A stretch of DNA of 64,000 nucleotides, taken from contig NZ_WUTT01000001.1 of NCBI RefSeq assembly GCF_009902005.1, positions 474,509 to 538,508 on the forward strand, in the 5' to 3' direction. The position numbers and the translations under genes are program-made. Position 1 is the first letter of the stretch; each line of letters begins with the position of its first letter. This document shows positions 45,401 through 58,063 of the stretch, piece by piece. Source of the DNA: Halomonas alimentaria (GTDB taxonomy: Bacteria; Pseudomonadota; Gammaproteobacteria; Pseudomonadales; Halomonadaceae). The notes under the pieces were generated by a model that was not told the origin of the DNA, made no database searches, and saw only the letters and a program-made list of their open reading frames with translations.

Positions 45401-46370
45401 CCGGCTGCGCGCCCAGCGCACCTGGGCCGAGACCAGCTATCGACTGCAGGCGCTGCGCGACAACCCCGAGTGCGCCAAGAGCGAGTTCGATGGCCTGCTC
45501 GACGACCGCGACCCGGGGCTCTCCGCCACGCCCACCTTCGAGGTCGATGAAGATATCGCCGCCCCCTATCTCCAAGCACCCGGGCTCAACCTGGCGCGGC
45601 CCGCGGTGGCGGTGCTGCGCGAGCAGGGGGTCAACGGCCAGGTGGAGATGGCCTGGGCCTTCGACCACGCCGGCTTCGAGGCCGTGGATGTGCATATGAG
45701 CGATATCCTGGCGGGGCGGGTGTCGCTGGATGAGTTCAAGGGCCTGGTGGCCTGCGGCGGCTTCTCCTATGGCGACGTTCTGGGTGCCGGTGGCGGCTGG
45801 GCCAAGTCGGTGCTGTTCAACGAGCGTGCCCGTGAGCAGTTCGCGGCCTTCTTCGAGCGCGACGACAGCTTCTCGCTGGGCGTCTGCAATGGCTGCCAGA
45901 TGCTGGCCCAGCTCAAGGAGCTGATTCCCGGCGCCGAGGCCTGGCCGCGCTTCGTGCGCAACGAGTCCGAGCAGTTCGAGGCCCGCGTGGCCATGGTCCA
46001 GGTGGAGGAGAGTCCCTCGATCCTGCTGGCCGGCATGCAGGGCTCGCGGCTGCCCATCGCCGTGGCCCATGGCGAGGGTCGCGCCGAGTTCCGCGACAGC
46101 GCCCACCTGCGTGGGATGCAGGGCAGCGGCGAGGTGGCGCTGCGCTACGTGGACAACTATGGCCAGGTCACCACTCGCTACCCCGCCAACCCCAACGGCT
46201 CGCCCTCGGGCATCACCGGCCTGACCACCCCGGACGGCCGGGTCACCATCATGATGCCCCACCCGGAGCGGGTGGTGCGTGCGGTGACCAACTCCTGGCG
46301 TCCGGCGGAGTGGACGCAGGATGGCGCCTGGCAGCGGCTGTTCCGCAATGCCCGGGTGTGGGTGGACTGA
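42420..46370 (+). CDS. purL: phosphoribosylformylglycinamidine synthase
   Basis: This is a 1316-residue large-type PurL, step four of purine synthesis: FGAR + ATP + glutamine to FGAM. The N-terminus [19 protein letters not shown] and [16 protein letters not shown] match the family. The synthetase core contains [46 protein letters not shown] (key piece [10 protein letters not shown]), KSGLSGF-like [12 protein letters not shown] and a second pseudo-repeat. The C-terminal glutaminase domain has the nucleophile in [10 protein letters not shown] and the His/Glu pair in [10 protein letters not shown]. The ATG at 42420 has AGAGG upstream and matches E. coli's N-terminus; the frame from 42360 is rejected. 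Confidence 0.97.
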   Translation: MLELRGAPALSAFRHAKLLAALSDGVGDVASLSAEYVHFVDHEGELSGEALAVLEQLLDYGVEHRDEDVREGQLFLVVPRIGTQSPWSSKATDIAHNCGLSQVRRIERGIAYRVKLKGMLSEKAFERIIAALHDRMTETVLTDSSDAAKLFAHHEPAPLGSVDLLAGGREALVTANAELGLALADDEIDYLVEAFHDLGRNPTDVELMMFAQANSEHCRHKIFNADWVVDGEAQTHSLFKMIKNTYQASPDDILSAYSDNAAVIRGCEAPRFFPAPLTGQAGERATYAGHAEPIQILMKVETHNHPTAIAPHPGAATGAGGEIRDEGATGIGGKPKAGLSGFTVSNLRIPEFVQPWEAFDYGKPERIVSALAIMLEGPIGGAAFNNEFGRPNLTGYFRTYEQEALGANGIERRGFHKPIMIAGGFGNVRDGHVQKGEIPVGGKLIVMGGPAMLIGLGGGAASSMASGASSADLDFASVQRGNPEIERRAQEVIDRCWALGEANPIRFIHDVGAGGLSNALPELVKDGERGGQFDLRAVPNAEPGMSPLEIWCNEAQERYVLAVAAEDLDTFDALCARERCPYAVVGEATQAHHLAVRDGHFESQPVDLPMSVLFGKPPKMTREFQRQANELPGVMLDNLDLREAMDRVLRLPTVASKSFLITIGDRSITGQVARDQMVGPWQVPVADVAVTTASFDTHAGEAMAMGERPPVALIAPAASARLAVAEAITNLAAAPIDKLSDIKLSANWMSAADHPGENQALYDAVHAVGMELCPQLGIAVPVGKDSMSMRTAWQEENAKGDVEEKSITSPLSLVITGFAPVSDAMRTLTPQINLEQDESDLILIDLGEGQNRLGGSALAQVYGQVGDEAPDLDDPEDLKAFFAVIQGLNAEGKLLAYHDRSDGGLLVTLLEMAFAAHAGLEIKLDWLVDEPVEAFNALFAEELGAVIQVSREHTEEVLAQFAAAGLETCGVIARPRYDDQVRVTLFEEPLLETTRLRAQRTWAETSYRLQALRDNPECAKSEFDGLLDDRDPGLSATPTFEVDEDIAAPYLQAPGLNLARPAVAVLREQGVNGQVEMAWAFDHAGFEAVDVHMSDILAGRVSLDEFKGLVACGGFSYGDVLGAGGGWAKSVLFNERAREQFAAFFERDDSFSLGVCNGCQMLAQLKELIPGAEAWPRFVRNESEQFEARVAMVQVEESPSILLAGMQGSRLPIAVAHGEGRAEFRDSAHLRGMQGSGEVALRYVDNYGQVTTRYPANPNGSPSGITGLTTPDGRVTIMMPHPERVVRAVTNSWRPAEWTQDGAWQRLFRNARVWVD

Positions 46371-46378
46371 GGGTTTTC

Positions 46379-48238
46379 GTGTTGCCCCATGACCCTGTAC
46401 AGAAGGCGGCCTCCGGGTCGCCTTCGGCGTCTGCGGCCCCGGCACTGCGCCCCTACCAGCGGGAGGCGGTGCGCCGGGTGATCGAGCACTTCCGGGGATC
46501 GGATGAGCCGGCGGTGGTGGTGTTGCCCACGGGCAGCGGCAAGTCGCTGGTGATCGCCGAGCTGGCGCGCCTGGCCCGGGGGCGGGTGCTGGTGCTGGCC
46601 CATGTGCGCGAGCTGGTGGAGCAGAACCACGCCAAGTACCAGGCCTACGGCCTGTCCGCGGATATCTTCAGCGCCGGCCTGGGGCGCAAGGAGAGCGGCC
46701 GCCAGGTGGTGTTCGGCTCGGTGCAGTCGGTGGTGCGCGGCCTCGAGCGCTTCGCTTCTCCGTCTCAGGGTCAGGGCGACTTCACCCTGCTGGTGATAGA
46801 CGAGTGTCACCGGGTCTCCCCCGCCGAGGATGCCAGCTTTCGCCGGGTTATCGAGCGGCTGCGCCGGGCCAACCCGCGCCTCAAGGTGCTGGGGTTGACC
46901 GCCACCCCCTATCGGCTCGGTCAGGGCTTCATCTACCACCGCCACCATCACGGCATGGTTCGCGGAGAGGCCGACGTCTTCTTCCGGGAGTGCGTCTTCG
47001 AGCAGCCACTACGCCTGATGGTCAAGCAGGGCTACCTCGCCGAGCCGGTAAGGGTGGATGCTGCGGTGGAGCGCTACGACTTCTCGGCGCTGGCTCCCTC
47101 CACCAACGGCCTGTTCCGGGAGGAGGAGCTCAACCGGGTGGCGGCGGGCAACCGTGCCACGCCGGGGATCATCGCCGAGGTCATCGAGCGCGCCCGCGAC
47201 CGCCAGGGGGTGATGCTCTTCGCCGCAAGCGTAGCCCACGCCGAGGAGATCCTCGGCTACCTGCCGGCGGCCACGGCGGCGCTGATCACCGGCGAGACCC
47301 CCTCCACCGAGCGCGAGCGGATCATCGCCGCCTTCAAGGCCCGCGAGATCAAGTACCTGGTCAACGTGGCGGTGCTGACCACCGGCTTCGATGCCCCCCA
47401 TGTGGATCTGATCGCCATCCTGCGTCCCACCGAGTCGGTGGGCCTCTACCAGCAGATCGTCGGCCGTGGGCTGCGCCTCTCGCCGGGCAAGCGCGACTGC
47501 CTGATCCTCGACTACGCCGGCAACCCCTGGGACCTCTATGCCCCGGAGGTGGGCTCGCCCCGGCCCGACTCCGACAGCGAGCCGGTGCAGGTGGAGTGCC
47601 CGGCCTGCGGACACGCCAACCTCTTCTGGGGCAAGCGCGATGGCGAACTGGTGATCGAGCACTTCGGGAGGCGCTGCCAGGGGCTGGTTCTTTCTAGTCG
47701 CGCCCGACCCCGCGCGAAAAGCGAAAAATCAACGTCGACGATGGAGCAGTGTTCGTTTCGCTTTCGCTTCAAGGTGTGCGGGGAGTGCGGTGCCGAGAAC
47801 GATATCGCCGCCCGGCGCTGCCACGGCTGCCAGACCCTGCTGGTGGACGCCGACGACAAGCTGAAGGAGGCGCTGCGCCTGCGCGACGCCCGGGTGCTGC
47901 GGGTGGCCGGCATGCAGCTCGAGGCCACCGTCAATGGCCGCGGCCTGGCGCGGCTCAAGGTCACCTATCACGATGAGGAGGGCGTGACGCTGTCCGAGTG
48001 GTTCGCCCTGGAGACCCCGGCCCAGCGAGGCGCCTTCGCCGCGGCCTTCCTGCGCCAGCACCTGCGGGCCCCGGGGGTGCCCTTCCGGCCCACCACGCCC
48101 GAGGAGGTGGTCGCCGAACAGCGGCGACTACGCCATCCGGATTTCGTGGTGGGGCGCAAGGTGGGGCGCCACTGGCAGGTGCGCGAGAAGCTCTTCGACT
48201 ATACCGGGCGCTACCGCCGCGCGGTCGAGGCGGGGTAG
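46379..48238 (+). CDS. radD: superfamily 2 helicase/ATPase RadD (YejH)
   Basis: This is a 620-residue SF2 protein. Walker A is [15 protein letters not shown], the DECH box is [12 protein letters not shown], motif III is LGLTATPYR and the C-terminal helicase block holds [14 protein letters not shown] and [13 protein letters not shown]. The C-terminus carries a zinc-type region: [12 protein letters not shown] and, after an insert, [18 protein letters not shown]. RadD helps RecA-mediated strand exchange and DNA repair in E. coli (586 residues). The GTG at 46379 is five bases after GAGGG and eight bases after the purL stop, so the genes are probably cotranscribed. The insert between the two cysteine pairs (about residues 438-464) is basic and low in complexity. 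Confidence 0.88.
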   Translation: MLPHDPVQKAASGSPSASAAPALRPYQREAVRRVIEHFRGSDEPAVVVLPTGSGKSLVIAELARLARGRVLVLAHVRELVEQNHAKYQAYGLSADIFSAGLGRKESGRQVVFGSVQSVVRGLERFASPSQGQGDFTLLVIDECHRVSPAEDASFRRVIERLRRANPRLKVLGLTATPYRLGQGFIYHRHHHGMVRGEADVFFRECVFEQPLRLMVKQGYLAEPVRVDAAVERYDFSALAPSTNGLFREEELNRVAAGNRATPGIIAEVIERARDRQGVMLFAASVAHAEEILGYLPAATAALITGETPSTERERIIAAFKAREIKYLVNVAVLTTGFDAPHVDLIAILRPTESVGLYQQIVGRGLRLSPGKRDCLILDYAGNPWDLYAPEVGSPRPDSDSEPVQVECPACGHANLFWGKRDGELVIEHFGRRCQGLVLSSRARPRAKSEKSTSTMEQCSFRFRFKVCGECGAENDIAARRCHGCQTLLVDADDKLKEALRLRDARVLRVAGMQLEATVNGRGLARLKVTYHDEEGVTLSEWFALETPAQRGAFAAAFLRQHLRAPGVPFRPTTPEEVVAEQRRLRHPDFVVGRKVGRHWQVREKLFDYTGRYRRAVEAG

Positions 48239-48289
48239 GTCAGCCGGCATTGCCTCGAGGGCAAGCGGGGTGTGGGAAGGGAGGGCGAC

Positions 48290-48586
48290 TCAAGAATGCG
48301 GCTCGTCATCGCCGTCCCGGTCTTCCTGTTCCTGCTGCTCCTGGAGGTAGCGGTCGCGGTGGGCGCTGGAGCAGAACCACTGGCCTCTCTCGCGCTGGGC
48401 TTCGCTCTCCGGTACATGCACCTGGCACCAGGCGCAGCGAACCATCTGATTGCCCCCGGCGCCCTCGCGGTCGTCCTCCAGCAGCTCTTCGCGCTCCAGT
48501 TTCCATTCCCGGTAGATGCGGTACAGCTTGAGGCCGGCCAGGAACAGCACGGCGAAGATGATCAGGCGAATTATCAATAGGTTCAT
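48290..48586 (-). CDS. PP0621-family small membrane-anchored zinc protein
   Basis: This is a 98-residue protein. An N-terminal membrane anchor (IIRLIIFAVLFLAGLKLY) is followed by a charged linker and a C-terminal cysteine motif: MVRCAWCQVHVPESEAQRERGQWFCSSAHRDRYL, with C-x2-C and C-x3-H forming a probable zinc site (key pieces RCAWCQVHVP and WFCSSAHRDRY). This matches the PP0621 family of pseudomonads and relatives, whose function is unknown. GGGAG precedes the ATG complement at 48584-48586 by eight bases. The open frame extends to 50374, but that part is only the reverse of nadE. It is divergent from nadE. Confidence 0.88.
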   Translation of the reverse strand: MNLLIIRLIIFAVLFLAGLKLYRIYREWKLEREELLEDDREGAGGNQMVRCAWCQVHVPESEAQRERGQWFCSSAHRDRYLQEQQEQEDRDGDDEPHS

Positions 48587-48682
48587 CCAGGTGGCTCCCA
48601 GGTGGGGTGGTCGGCTTTGCCAGTCGGCCGCCCATGCGGGACAATGAGGGCATACATCGATTCTCGAGAGATTTCCAAGCCC

Positions 48683-50314
48683 ATGCAAGACCTGACGCTG
48701 GTGATGGCTCAGCTGGACCCTCTGGTAGGGGATATTCCCGGCAACACCGAACGCGCCATCGAGGCGGTGCGTGAGGCGCGCATCGAGCATGGCGCCGATA
48801 TCGTGGTGCTCCCCGAGCTGTTCCTGACCGGCTATCCGCCGGAGGACCTGCTGCTGCGCCCCTCCATGGAGACCCGCCTGCGTGCGGCCCGTACCCGCAT
48901 GGCGGAGAAGGTGGTGCGCGACGTGCTGGTGATCGTCGGCTACCCCGGCCGCCGCGAGGGACGGCTCTGGAACCTGGCCGGCGCGCTCTTCGACGGCGAG
49001 TGGCTGGGTGAGTACGCCAAGCAGGCGCTGCCCAACTACGAGGTGTTCGACGAACAGCGCTACTTCGCTCGTGGCAGCGAGCCGCTGGTGATCGAGCATC
49101 GTGGCGCGAAGCTGGGCCTGCTGATCTGCGAGGACCTCTGGGAGGAGGCGCCGGCGCGCCAGGCGAAAGCGGCCGGTGCCGAGATCCTGATCAGCCTCAA
49201 CGCCTCGCCCTTCCACCAGGACAAGCCCGCCGAGCGGTTGCGCCTGCTGGAGGAGCGCGCCGCGGCGGTGGCGCTGCCCATCGTCTACGTCAACCAGATC
49301 GGCGGCCAGGACGAGCTGGTGTTCGACGGCGGCTCGGCCTGCGTGGACGCCGCCGGTGAGCTGGTGGTGCAGGCCCCCCACTGGGCGGTGGGGGTGATGC
49401 CGGTGCAGTTCATCCGCCAGCAGGGCGCCTGGGTGCCCCAGGCCGGGGAGACCGAGCCCGATGTCACGCCGGAGGAGAACCTCTACTGTGCGCTGGTCAC
49501 AGGCCTGCGCGACTACGTCAACAAGAGCGGTTTCGAGGGCGTGGTACTGGGGCTTTCCGGCGGCATAGACTCCGCGCTGTCGCTGGCCATCGCCGTGGAT
49601 GCCCTTGGCCCGCAGCGGGTGGAGGCGGTGATGATGCCTTACCACTACACCGCGGACATCTCCAAGCAGGACGCCGCCGAACAGGCCGATATGCTCGGCG
49701 TGCACTACGAGGTGATGCCGATCGAGCCCATGGTGGAGGCGTTCATGGCGACGCTGGCCGCGGCCTTCGAGGGCACGCAGCGCGATACTACGGAGGAGAA
49801 CCTGCAGTCGCGCTGTCGCGGCGTGCTGCTGATGGCACTCTCCAACAAGAAGGGACTGATGGTACTGACCACCGGCAACAAGAGCGAGATGGCGGTGGGC
49901 TACGCCACGCTCTACGGCGACATGGTGGGCGGCTACAACGCCATCAAGGATGTCTACAAGACCTGGGTCTATCGCCTGGCGCGCTGGCGCAACACCCAGT
50001 CGCCGGCGATCCCCGAGCGGGTGATCGAGCGCCCGCCCTCCGCGGAGCTGGCCCCGGACCAGCAGGACAGCGATTCGCTGCCCGACTACGACACCCTGGA
50101 CGCCATCCTGGTGCGCTATATCGAGGGCGACATGAGCGCCGAGTCGATCATCGAGGCGGGCTTCGACCGCGACGACGTCTACCGGGTGGTCAAGCTGGTG
50201 GACCGCTGCGAGTACAAGCGCCGCCAGGCGCCGGTGGGCGTGCGGGTGACCCGGCGTGGCTTCGGTCGTGATCGCCGCTATCCCATCGTCAATGGCTGGC
50301 AGCCGGGGGAGTAG
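48683..50314 (+). CDS. nadE: glutamine-dependent NAD+ synthetase
   Basis: This is a 543-residue two-domain enzyme. The N-terminal nitrilase-type glutaminase has the Glu-Lys-Cys triad in VVLPELFLTGYPPEDLL, YAKQALPNYEVFDEQRYF and LLICEDLWE. The C-terminal ATP-pyrophosphatase domain has GLSGGIDSALSLAIA, TTGNKSEMAVGYATLYGDM and VIERPPSAEL. It converts deamido-NAD to NAD using glutamine nitrogen. The start at 48683 fits family N-termini (QDLTLVMAQLDPLVGDIPGN, key piece AQLDPLVGD); the longer frame from 48602 overlaps the divergent promoter region. A terminator follows. Confidence 0.95.
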   Translation: MQDLTLVMAQLDPLVGDIPGNTERAIEAVREARIEHGADIVVLPELFLTGYPPEDLLLRPSMETRLRAARTRMAEKVVRDVLVIVGYPGRREGRLWNLAGALFDGEWLGEYAKQALPNYEVFDEQRYFARGSEPLVIEHRGAKLGLLICEDLWEEAPARQAKAAGAEILISLNASPFHQDKPAERLRLLEERAAAVALPIVYVNQIGGQDELVFDGGSACVDAAGELVVQAPHWAVGVMPVQFIRQQGAWVPQAGETEPDVTPEENLYCALVTGLRDYVNKSGFEGVVLGLSGGIDSALSLAIAVDALGPQRVEAVMMPYHYTADISKQDAAEQADMLGVHYEVMPIEPMVEAFMATLAAAFEGTQRDTTEENLQSRCRGVLLMALSNKKGLMVLTTGNKSEMAVGYATLYGDMVGGYNAIKDVYKTWVYRLARWRNTQSPAIPERVIERPPSAELAPDQQDSDSLPDYDTLDAILVRYIEGDMSAESIIEAGFDRDDVYRVVKLVDRCEYKRRQAPVGVRVTRRGFGRDRRYPIVNGWQPGE

Positions 50315-50366
50315 CAGCAGCCAAGCCGCCAGCCTCAAGCGGCCAAGCCGTGAGGTAGACCATCGA

Positions 50367-50404
50367 CATCCCATCGGGCCAGCCTGGTGGGGTGTTTCTT
50401 TTTC
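50367..50404 (+). terminator. rho-independent terminator of nadE
   Basis: CATCCCA pairs with TGGGGTG (one G-U), with a smaller inner pairing, followed by TTTCTTTTTC. It lies about 50 bp after the nadE stop. Confidence 0.65.
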
Positions 50405-50441
50405 TGCGGACTGTCCCAGGCGTCATCTGGTCACCAGACCC

Positions 50442-52268
50442 TCAGGCTGCGTGGCGGCGCCAGGTGTTGCGGCCGGCCTGCTTGGCGCGGTACATCGCCG
50501 CGTCGGCGGCCTCGAGCAGTGCGTGCCCTTTGTCACCATCCCCGGGATAGAGTGCGATTCCCACGGAGACGCCGATGCGGATCTCGTGCCCGTCGAGGGG
50601 GAAGGGCTCGGTGAGGGCATCTATCAGCTTGGCTGCGACGCGGATGGCGCCCTGGTCGTCGTCAACCGGCATCAGCACGGCGACGAACTCGTCACCGCCC
50701 AGCCGGGCCAGGAAGTCGGCCTCACGCAGCGCCCCGCGCAGGCGACGGGTCACGGCCCGCAGCAGGTCGTCGCCGGCGGCATGACCGAGGCTGTCGTTGA
50801 CCTCCTTGAAGTGGTCCAGGTCCAGGAACAGCACCGCCAGGCCGATCCCCTCGCGGTGTGCCAGTCGCATTCCCTGGGCCAGGTGCTGCTCCAGATGGAG
50901 GCGGTTGGGCAGGCCGGTCAGTTCGTCGTGCAGGGCGCGATGCTGGACCTCTGCCTCGGCGGCCTTCTGGGCGGTGATGTCGTTGAAGATATGGATATGA
51001 CGCCGTGGCCGCCCCTCCTCGTCGCGCACCGTGCTGATGGTCTGCAGGGCGGTGAGGATGCTGCCATCGGCGCGGCGGTAACGCACCTCTCCCTGCCAGG
51101 CATCCCGCTGGGCCAGGGCTTCGCTGCCCGCATCCAGCGTCTCGGCAGTGTCGCCATGGACGGCAATCAGCGCCTCCAGCGGTTGTCCCCTCACTGCCTC
51201 GAGAGGGTAGCCCAGCAGCCGGGTGAAGGCCGGGTTGATGTCGAGCAGGTGCTGGTCGGCATCGGTGATGGCGATCGCCTCGTGGGCATGGCGGAAGACG
51301 CTGGCCGCCTGACGCAGTTCCTCGTCGGTCTCGGCCAGCCGCTGCGCCTGGTTGGCCACCTGGGTGAGCAGCGGGGCAAGGGCGCGGCTGACGACGGCGG
51401 TGCCGAGCAGGGTCAGCAGGCCCACCGCAATCACGGGCCACAGCAGCTGGTCCCAGACGGCGTGCAGGATGTCGGTATCGGGGATCGCCACTCGCAGCTC
51501 CCAGCCGGGGGTCTCGAGGGGCACGCGGTAGATGGCCTGATGCGGCTCGCTGCGTGCCGGGTCGAAGGGAGTGAGGCTCGCTCCCGACGCGGTGGAGGTG
51601 AGCTGGAGTCCGCTTTCCTGCTCGACCAGCACCTGGCGCACGTTGGGGCCGAAGCGTCGGCCATCCTCGAGCAGCGCGGCGAGCCGCTCGGTGCTGAAGA
51701 CCAGGATGTCGCGACCGATGGGTTGGCCATGCTGTCCGGCAATCGTCAGGCAGGTCTGCAGCAGCGAAGGGGCGTCCTGAATCAGGACGACACGGCAGGT
51801 GGCGACATCGCTGGCCTCGGCAAGTGCCGGTAGCGTGGCGAGAGACGGGGGCGTGCCCAGTTGTGCGACCGCCTCATCTGCCGGGCCCAGACGCAGTATG
51901 CCTCGGATGTCGCGGATCTCGTCGAGGGCGTCGGCCAGTCGGGGCTCGGTGAAGCGCCGGAGTGCCGGCAGCGAGACCTCTCCCAGGGTGTACTGCTCAA
52001 GGCGCATGCGAATCTCGCTGCGGCTGGCGAGCTGGCGAGCGATATCGACGTAGCGAGTCAGTTCGTGATGCAGGACTGCCGCCTGGGCTTCGGCCCCGAG
52101 GCGGGTCGTCTCCTCGACGCTGTCGCGGGCGGCCAGGTAGAAGGGCAGGGCGGTGGCGAGTCCGGCCAGCAGGCCGGTGACCAGGATGCCCAGGGCGGCC
52201 AGGATCCGGATGTGCCGGTGCATCCGGCGGATTCGATGAGTGACGCGCGACGGGTCGCCTGGACTCAT
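50442..52268 (-). CDS. membrane sensor diguanylate cyclase (PAS-GGDEF)
   Basis: This is a 608-residue protein. TM1 (IRILAALGILVTGLLAGLATALPFYLA) and TM2 (LLWPVIAVGLLTLLGTAVVS) flank a periplasmic sensor of about 230 residues without a recognised family. A HAMP-like or short coiled region leads to a PAS domain (VFRHAHEAIAITDADQHLLDINPAFTRLLGY, key pieces AIAITDADQHLLDINPA), then GGDEF: HDELTGLPNRLHLE, LFLDLDHFKEVNDSLGHAAGD and RLGGDEF, with READ as inhibitory site. There is no EAL domain, so it only makes cyclic-di-GMP. It is transcribed leftward and converges with nadE. M16 (52223) is an alternative start. Confidence 0.9.
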   Translation of the reverse strand: MSPGDPSRVTHRIRRMHRHIRILAALGILVTGLLAGLATALPFYLAARDSVEETTRLGAEAQAAVLHHELTRYVDIARQLASRSEIRMRLEQYTLGEVSLPALRRFTEPRLADALDEIRDIRGILRLGPADEAVAQLGTPPSLATLPALAEASDVATCRVVLIQDAPSLLQTCLTIAGQHGQPIGRDILVFSTERLAALLEDGRRFGPNVRQVLVEQESGLQLTSTASGASLTPFDPARSEPHQAIYRVPLETPGWELRVAIPDTDILHAVWDQLLWPVIAVGLLTLLGTAVVSRALAPLLTQVANQAQRLAETDEELRQAASVFRHAHEAIAITDADQHLLDINPAFTRLLGYPLEAVRGQPLEALIAVHGDTAETLDAGSEALAQRDAWQGEVRYRRADGSILTALQTISTVRDEEGRPRRHIHIFNDITAQKAAEAEVQHRALHDELTGLPNRLHLEQHLAQGMRLAHREGIGLAVLFLDLDHFKEVNDSLGHAAGDDLLRAVTRRLRGALREADFLARLGGDEFVAVLMPVDDDQGAIRVAAKLIDALTEPFPLDGHEIRIGVSVGIALYPGDGDKGHALLEAADAAMYRAKQAGRNTWRRHAA

Positions 52269-52364
52269 GGGTGGCCTATCGGTCAGGAGAGTCGTGATGC
52301 CATGCTTGGCTCAGTATACCTAGGGATGGTGCTGGTCGGCTCTTGTCTCTTGGTCCATACGCAA

Positions 52365-52397
52365 CATGGGGCCACCAGCAAGGCTGGCGGCCCCATG
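52365..52397 (-). terminator. terminator of bamD
   Basis: A 15-bp stem (CATGGGGCCRCCAGC with its complement, one G-U pair in the minus-strand RNA) and a 3-nt loop, 22 bp beyond the bamD stop. No strong T-tract. Confidence 0.7.
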
Positions 52398-52419
52398 AGA
52401 CGGTTCGGGTGGGGTGGGC

Positions 52420-53289
52420 TCAGGCAGAGACTGATTCGGCGTCGACATGGCGTGGCTCGAAGGTGCGGCCACGCAGCTGGTCGTGGTTCGGTGCGTTGTC
52501 GATCAGCACCCGGAGCACCTCGCGGGCGCGGTCGCGCATCTCCAGGCCCAGGTAGCCTTCCACCATGACCGCCAGGGCATCACGAGTCGCCTCGCTCTCC
52601 GGGTAGTTCTCTACCACCCAGCGGCCCCGCTCCACGGCGGCCAGGTAGGCACCGCGGCGCATGTAGTAATCGGCCACGTGCAGCTCATGGCGTGACAGCA
52701 GGTTGCGCAGGTAGACGATGCGCTGGCGGGCATCGGGGGCGTACTGGCTGCTGGGGTAGAGCCGGACGAGCTCGCGGAAGTCGGTATAGGCGTCGCGGGA
52801 GGCGCCCAGGTCGCGCTTGGAGATGTCGATCAGCTTGAGGCGCTCGAGGCTGAAGCGCCCGGCCTGCCAGGCGGCCAGCCCGCGCATGTAGAGCGCATAG
52901 TCGGCCTGCGGGTGGCTAGGATGCAGGCGGATAAAGCGGTTGGCCGCGGCGCGGGTCGCTTCCCAGTCGTCGATCTCGTAGTAGGCGTAGATCAGCTCCA
53001 GCTGGGCCTGCTCGGCGTGACCGCCGAACGGGAAGCGGGTGTCCAGCGCCTCGAGCCGGGAGATGGCGGCGGTGAAGTTGCCGCGGTCCAGGGAGTCGCG
53101 CGCCTCCTCGTAGAGCTCGCGCTCGCCGAGGTTGGCATACTCGACCTCTTCATCCGCGACCTGCGAGGAGGTGCTGGCACCCTCGTCGCGAGAGTCATCG
53201 GCGCCACCGCCGAACAGCGAGCAGCCGGTCAGCAGGCTGGTGGCCAGGAGCAGGGCCGCGAAACGGGCAGGGGAGTTGGAAACGCGCAT
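52420..53289 (-). CDS. bamD: outer-membrane assembly lipoprotein BamD
   Basis: This is a 289-residue lipoprotein. Signal peptide [15 protein letters not shown] has a lipobox LLTGC. Five TPR-like repeats follow (for example [52 protein letters not shown], key pieces [14 protein letters not shown] and [20 protein letters not shown]). BamD is an essential part of the BAM complex that inserts outer-membrane beta-barrels. The ATG complement at 53287-53289 follows GAGGATC; the frame to 53310 was rejected. It is divergent from rluD, exactly as in E. coli. Confidence 0.95.
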   Translation of the reverse strand: MRVSNSPARFAALLLATSLLTGCSLFGGGADDSRDEGASTSSQVADEEVEYANLGERELYEEARDSLDRGNFTAAISRLEALDTRFPFGGHAEQAQLELIYAYYEIDDWEATRAAANRFIRLHPSHPQADYALYMRGLAAWQAGRFSLERLKLIDISKRDLGASRDAYTDFRELVRLYPSSQYAPDARQRIVYLRNLLSRHELHVADYYMRRGAYLAAVERGRWVVENYPESEATRDALAVMVEGYLGLEMRDRAREVLRVLIDNAPNHDQLRGRTFEPRHVDAESVSA

Positions 53290-53427
53290 CGTGATCCTCG
53301 TGGCAAACAACGCGGACAGGCCGTGTTAGAATCGGCTCTAAACCCGCTCACTATAAAGCACTGCGTGGCAAAACGCAGTCATCGGCGGCGCCTCGATCCC
53401 GATCCCCGCAAACGGTCACCCTCTTCC

Positions 53428-54387
53428 ATGTCCCAGACCTTCGAAGCACAGCAGCGTGTTCCCGACGCCATGGCCGGTCAGCGCCTCGACCAGGCCGCCG
53501 CGGAACTCTTCGCCGATTTCTCCCGCGAGCGCCTCAAGGCCTGGATCAAGGCCGGCGACCTGACCCTGGACGATCGGCCGGCACGGCCCAAGGACAAGGT
53601 CTATGGCGGCGAGTGGCTGCGCCTTTGCACCGAGGTCGAGGACGATACTCGCTTCGAGCCCGAGGATATTCCCCTGGACGTGGTCCACGAGGACGACCAG
53701 GTGCTGGTGATCAACAAGCCGCCGGGGTTGGTGGTGCACCCGGCGGCAGGCAATCCGGATGGCACCCTGCTCAATGCCCTGCTGCACCACGACCCGGCGC
53801 TGGCGTCGGTGCCCCGGGCCGGCATCGTCCATCGCCTGGACAAGGACACCAGCGGCCTGATGGTGGTGGCCAGGACCCTGACCGCCCAGACGGCGCTGGT
53901 GGAGCAGCTGCAGGCGCGCACGGTGTCGCGGGAGTACGATGCGATCTGCGTGGGTGTGATGACCGCCGGTGGTACGGTGGATGCGCCCATCGGCCGGCAC
54001 CCCAAAGATCGCAAGCGCCAGGCGGTGACCGCCTCCGGCAAGCCGGCGGTGACCCACTACCGGGTGGTGGAGCGCTTCCGCGCCCACACCCACGTGCGCT
54101 GTCGGCTGGAGACCGGGCGCACCCACCAGATTCGCGTGCATCTCGCCCATCTGCGCTATCCCCTGGTCGGCGACCCCGTCTACGGCGGCCGTCTCAAGCT
54201 GCCCGCCGGGGCCTCGGAGACGCTCAAGGAGATCCTGCGCGAGTTTCCGCGCCAGGCACTGCATGCGCGCAAGCTGGCATTCGTGCACCCGGGCAGTGGC
54301 GAGCAGGTGAGCTTCCGGGCGGCGCTGCCGGACGACCTGCTGATGCTGCTCGACTACCTGCGCGACGACCACCGGACGATGCGCTGA
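53428..54387 (+). CDS. rluD: 23S rRNA pseudouridine synthase RluD
   Basis: This is a 319-residue enzyme. The N-terminal S4 domain ([32 protein letters not shown], key piece [10 protein letters not shown]) is followed by the RluA-type catalytic domain with the active aspartate in [17 protein letters not shown], plus [16 protein letters not shown] and [15 protein letters not shown]. RluD modifies positions 1911, 1915 and 1917 in helix 69 of 23S rRNA. The ATG at 53428 matches the family start; the upstream extension is antisense to bamD. The order bamD / rluD-pgeF-clpB is conserved in enterobacteria. Confidence 0.95.
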   Translation: MSQTFEAQQRVPDAMAGQRLDQAAAELFADFSRERLKAWIKAGDLTLDDRPARPKDKVYGGEWLRLCTEVEDDTRFEPEDIPLDVVHEDDQVLVINKPPGLVVHPAAGNPDGTLLNALLHHDPALASVPRAGIVHRLDKDTSGLMVVARTLTAQTALVEQLQARTVSREYDAICVGVMTAGGTVDAPIGRHPKDRKRQAVTASGKPAVTHYRVVERFRAHTHVRCRLETGRTHQIRVHLAHLRYPLVGDPVYGGRLKLPAGASETLKEILREFPRQALHARKLAFVHPGSGEQVSFRAALPDDLLMLLDYLRDDHRTMR

Positions 54388-54414
54388 CTTCCCTGCTGTG
54401 CCGAGGAGACTGCC

Positions 54415-55170
54415 ATGAGCGATGCCCCCGACCTGCGGCCCTCCCTGGTCCTGCCCGACTGGCCGGCGCCCACCTCCGTGGGGGCCTTCGTCACCACCCG
54501 CGAGACCGGTCCCAGCCAGGGCGACTTCGCCTGCTTCAACCCCGCCGATCATGTGGGTGACAACCCCGACCATGTGGCGCTTTGCCGGCGGCTGCTGCAG
54601 AAGCAGGTCGACGACGAGCGCCCGCTGCTGTGGCTCAACCAGGTGCATGGCGCCCGGGTGCAGCAGGCCTACGCGGCCGAGCCGCCCGAGGCCGATGCCG
54701 CGGTGGCCTTCGACCGCGACTATGCCTGCGTGGTGCTTACCGCCGACTGCCTGCCGGTGTTCCTCTGCGATCGCCGCGGTGAGCGCGTGGCGGTGGCCCA
54801 CGCCGGCTGGCGCGGGCTGGCCGGCGGTGTGCTGGAGGCCACGGTGGCCGCACTGGGCGTGCCGCCGGAGGAGCAGTTGGCCTGGCTGGGGCCGGCGATC
54901 TCCAATGCCCAGTTCGAGGTAGGGCCCGAGGTCTACCAGGCCTTCGTCGGCGTGCACCCCGAGGCCGCCGATGCCTTCGACCCCAGCCCCTATCGCCTGG
55001 GCCACTACATGGCCGACCTCTACCGGCTGGCGCGCCTGCGCCTGGAGCGCCTGGGTGTCTCGCATATCAGCGGCGGCCACTTCTGCACCGCCTGCGAACC
55101 GCGCTTCTATTCCCACCGGCGCGACGACGGCCGCACCGGCCGCATGGCCAGCGTGATCTGGCTGCGCTAG
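54415..55170 (+). CDS. pgeF: peptidoglycan editing factor PgeF (YfiH, DUF152)
   Basis: This is a 251-residue protein of the multicopper-oxidase-like/laccase-domain family. The metal-binding positions appear in LWLNQVHGARV, LTADCLPVFLCD and VAVAHAGWRGLAGGVLEA, and the end holds HFCTACEPRFYSHRRDDGRTGRMASVIWL (key piece CTACEPRFYSHRRD). In E. coli this protein removes L-Ser wrongly built into murein precursors. It follows rluD by 27 bp with a GAGGAGA ribosome site, so the two are cotranscribed. Confidence 0.92.
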   Translation: MSDAPDLRPSLVLPDWPAPTSVGAFVTTRETGPSQGDFACFNPADHVGDNPDHVALCRRLLQKQVDDERPLLWLNQVHGARVQQAYAAEPPEADAAVAFDRDYACVVLTADCLPVFLCDRRGERVAVAHAGWRGLAGGVLEATVAALGVPPEEQLAWLGPAISNAQFEVGPEVYQAFVGVHPEAADAFDPSPYRLGHYMADLYRLARLRLERLGVSHISGGHFCTACEPRFYSHRRDDGRTGRMASVIWLR

Positions 55171-55225
55171 TTCCCTTCCTCCTTTGACCCGCGTCAACTT
55201 GTCACGCGCTTCCCCTGGCGGCCGA

Positions 55226-55254
55226 CTTGAAACCCGGCCAGCCTGACGCCATTG
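55226..55254 (+). promoter_or_regulatory. sigma-32-like heat-shock promoter of clpB
   Basis: CTTGAAA (55226-55232) is a perfect sigma-32 -35 element. Fourteen bases later CGCCATTG matches six of eight positions of CCCCATNT. It lies about 70 bp before the clpB start, where a heat-shock promoter is expected. Confidence 0.75.
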
Positions 55255-55325
55255 AAGGTGTCAAGACATTCACAGGGTCAAGCGGGGCGTCCAACCGCCT
55301 CGCCATCCCGATGGAGGAAGTTGCT

Positions 55326-57908
<2,583 letters not shown>

Positions 57909-57963
57909 GCCCGCACGCCGCGCGGTAAGGCCGAGTCACACAGCGCCACAAAGCGTTACCTTG

Positions 57964-57983
57964 CCGCCCGGGCAACCGGGCGG
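57964..57983 (+). terminator. GNRA-loop hairpin downstream of clpB
   Basis: A perfect 8-bp stem CCGCCCGG / CCGGGCGG closed by a GCAA tetraloop lies 55 bp after the clpB stop. There is no T-tract; it is probably a transcript-end or stabilising hairpin. Confidence 0.5.
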
Positions 57984-58027
57984 TATCGGTCTACACTGAG
58001 ATTCAGGTTGCGTCCTGTAACCCCCTT

Positions 58028-58063
58028 GCCCGTCCCTCCCCGTGAGCGGACGGGCTCTTTTAT
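58028..58063 (+). terminator. rho-independent terminator between clpB and ilvI
   Basis: Stem GCCCGTCC / GGACGGGC followed by TCTTTTAT. It lies 120 bp after clpB and 390 bp before ilvI. It could end clpB transcripts or, if the ilvI promoter lies upstream of it, act as an attenuator. Confidence 0.8.

Noticed and set aside
42318..46445. A 1375-codon open frame antisense to purL
   Set aside because: It is a by-product of high GC content opposite a highly conserved gene: low-complexity His/Leu/Gly/Arg-rich translation, no domain, no ribosome site.
48587..50374. N-terminal extension of the PP0621-type gene
   Set aside because: The frame stays open antisense to nadE, but the conserved protein starts at 48586 with a good ribosome site.
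53300..53335. TAGAAT -10 box for rluD
   Set aside because: The -10 looks good but the matching -35 position (CAAACA) is poor, so it was not listed as a promoter.
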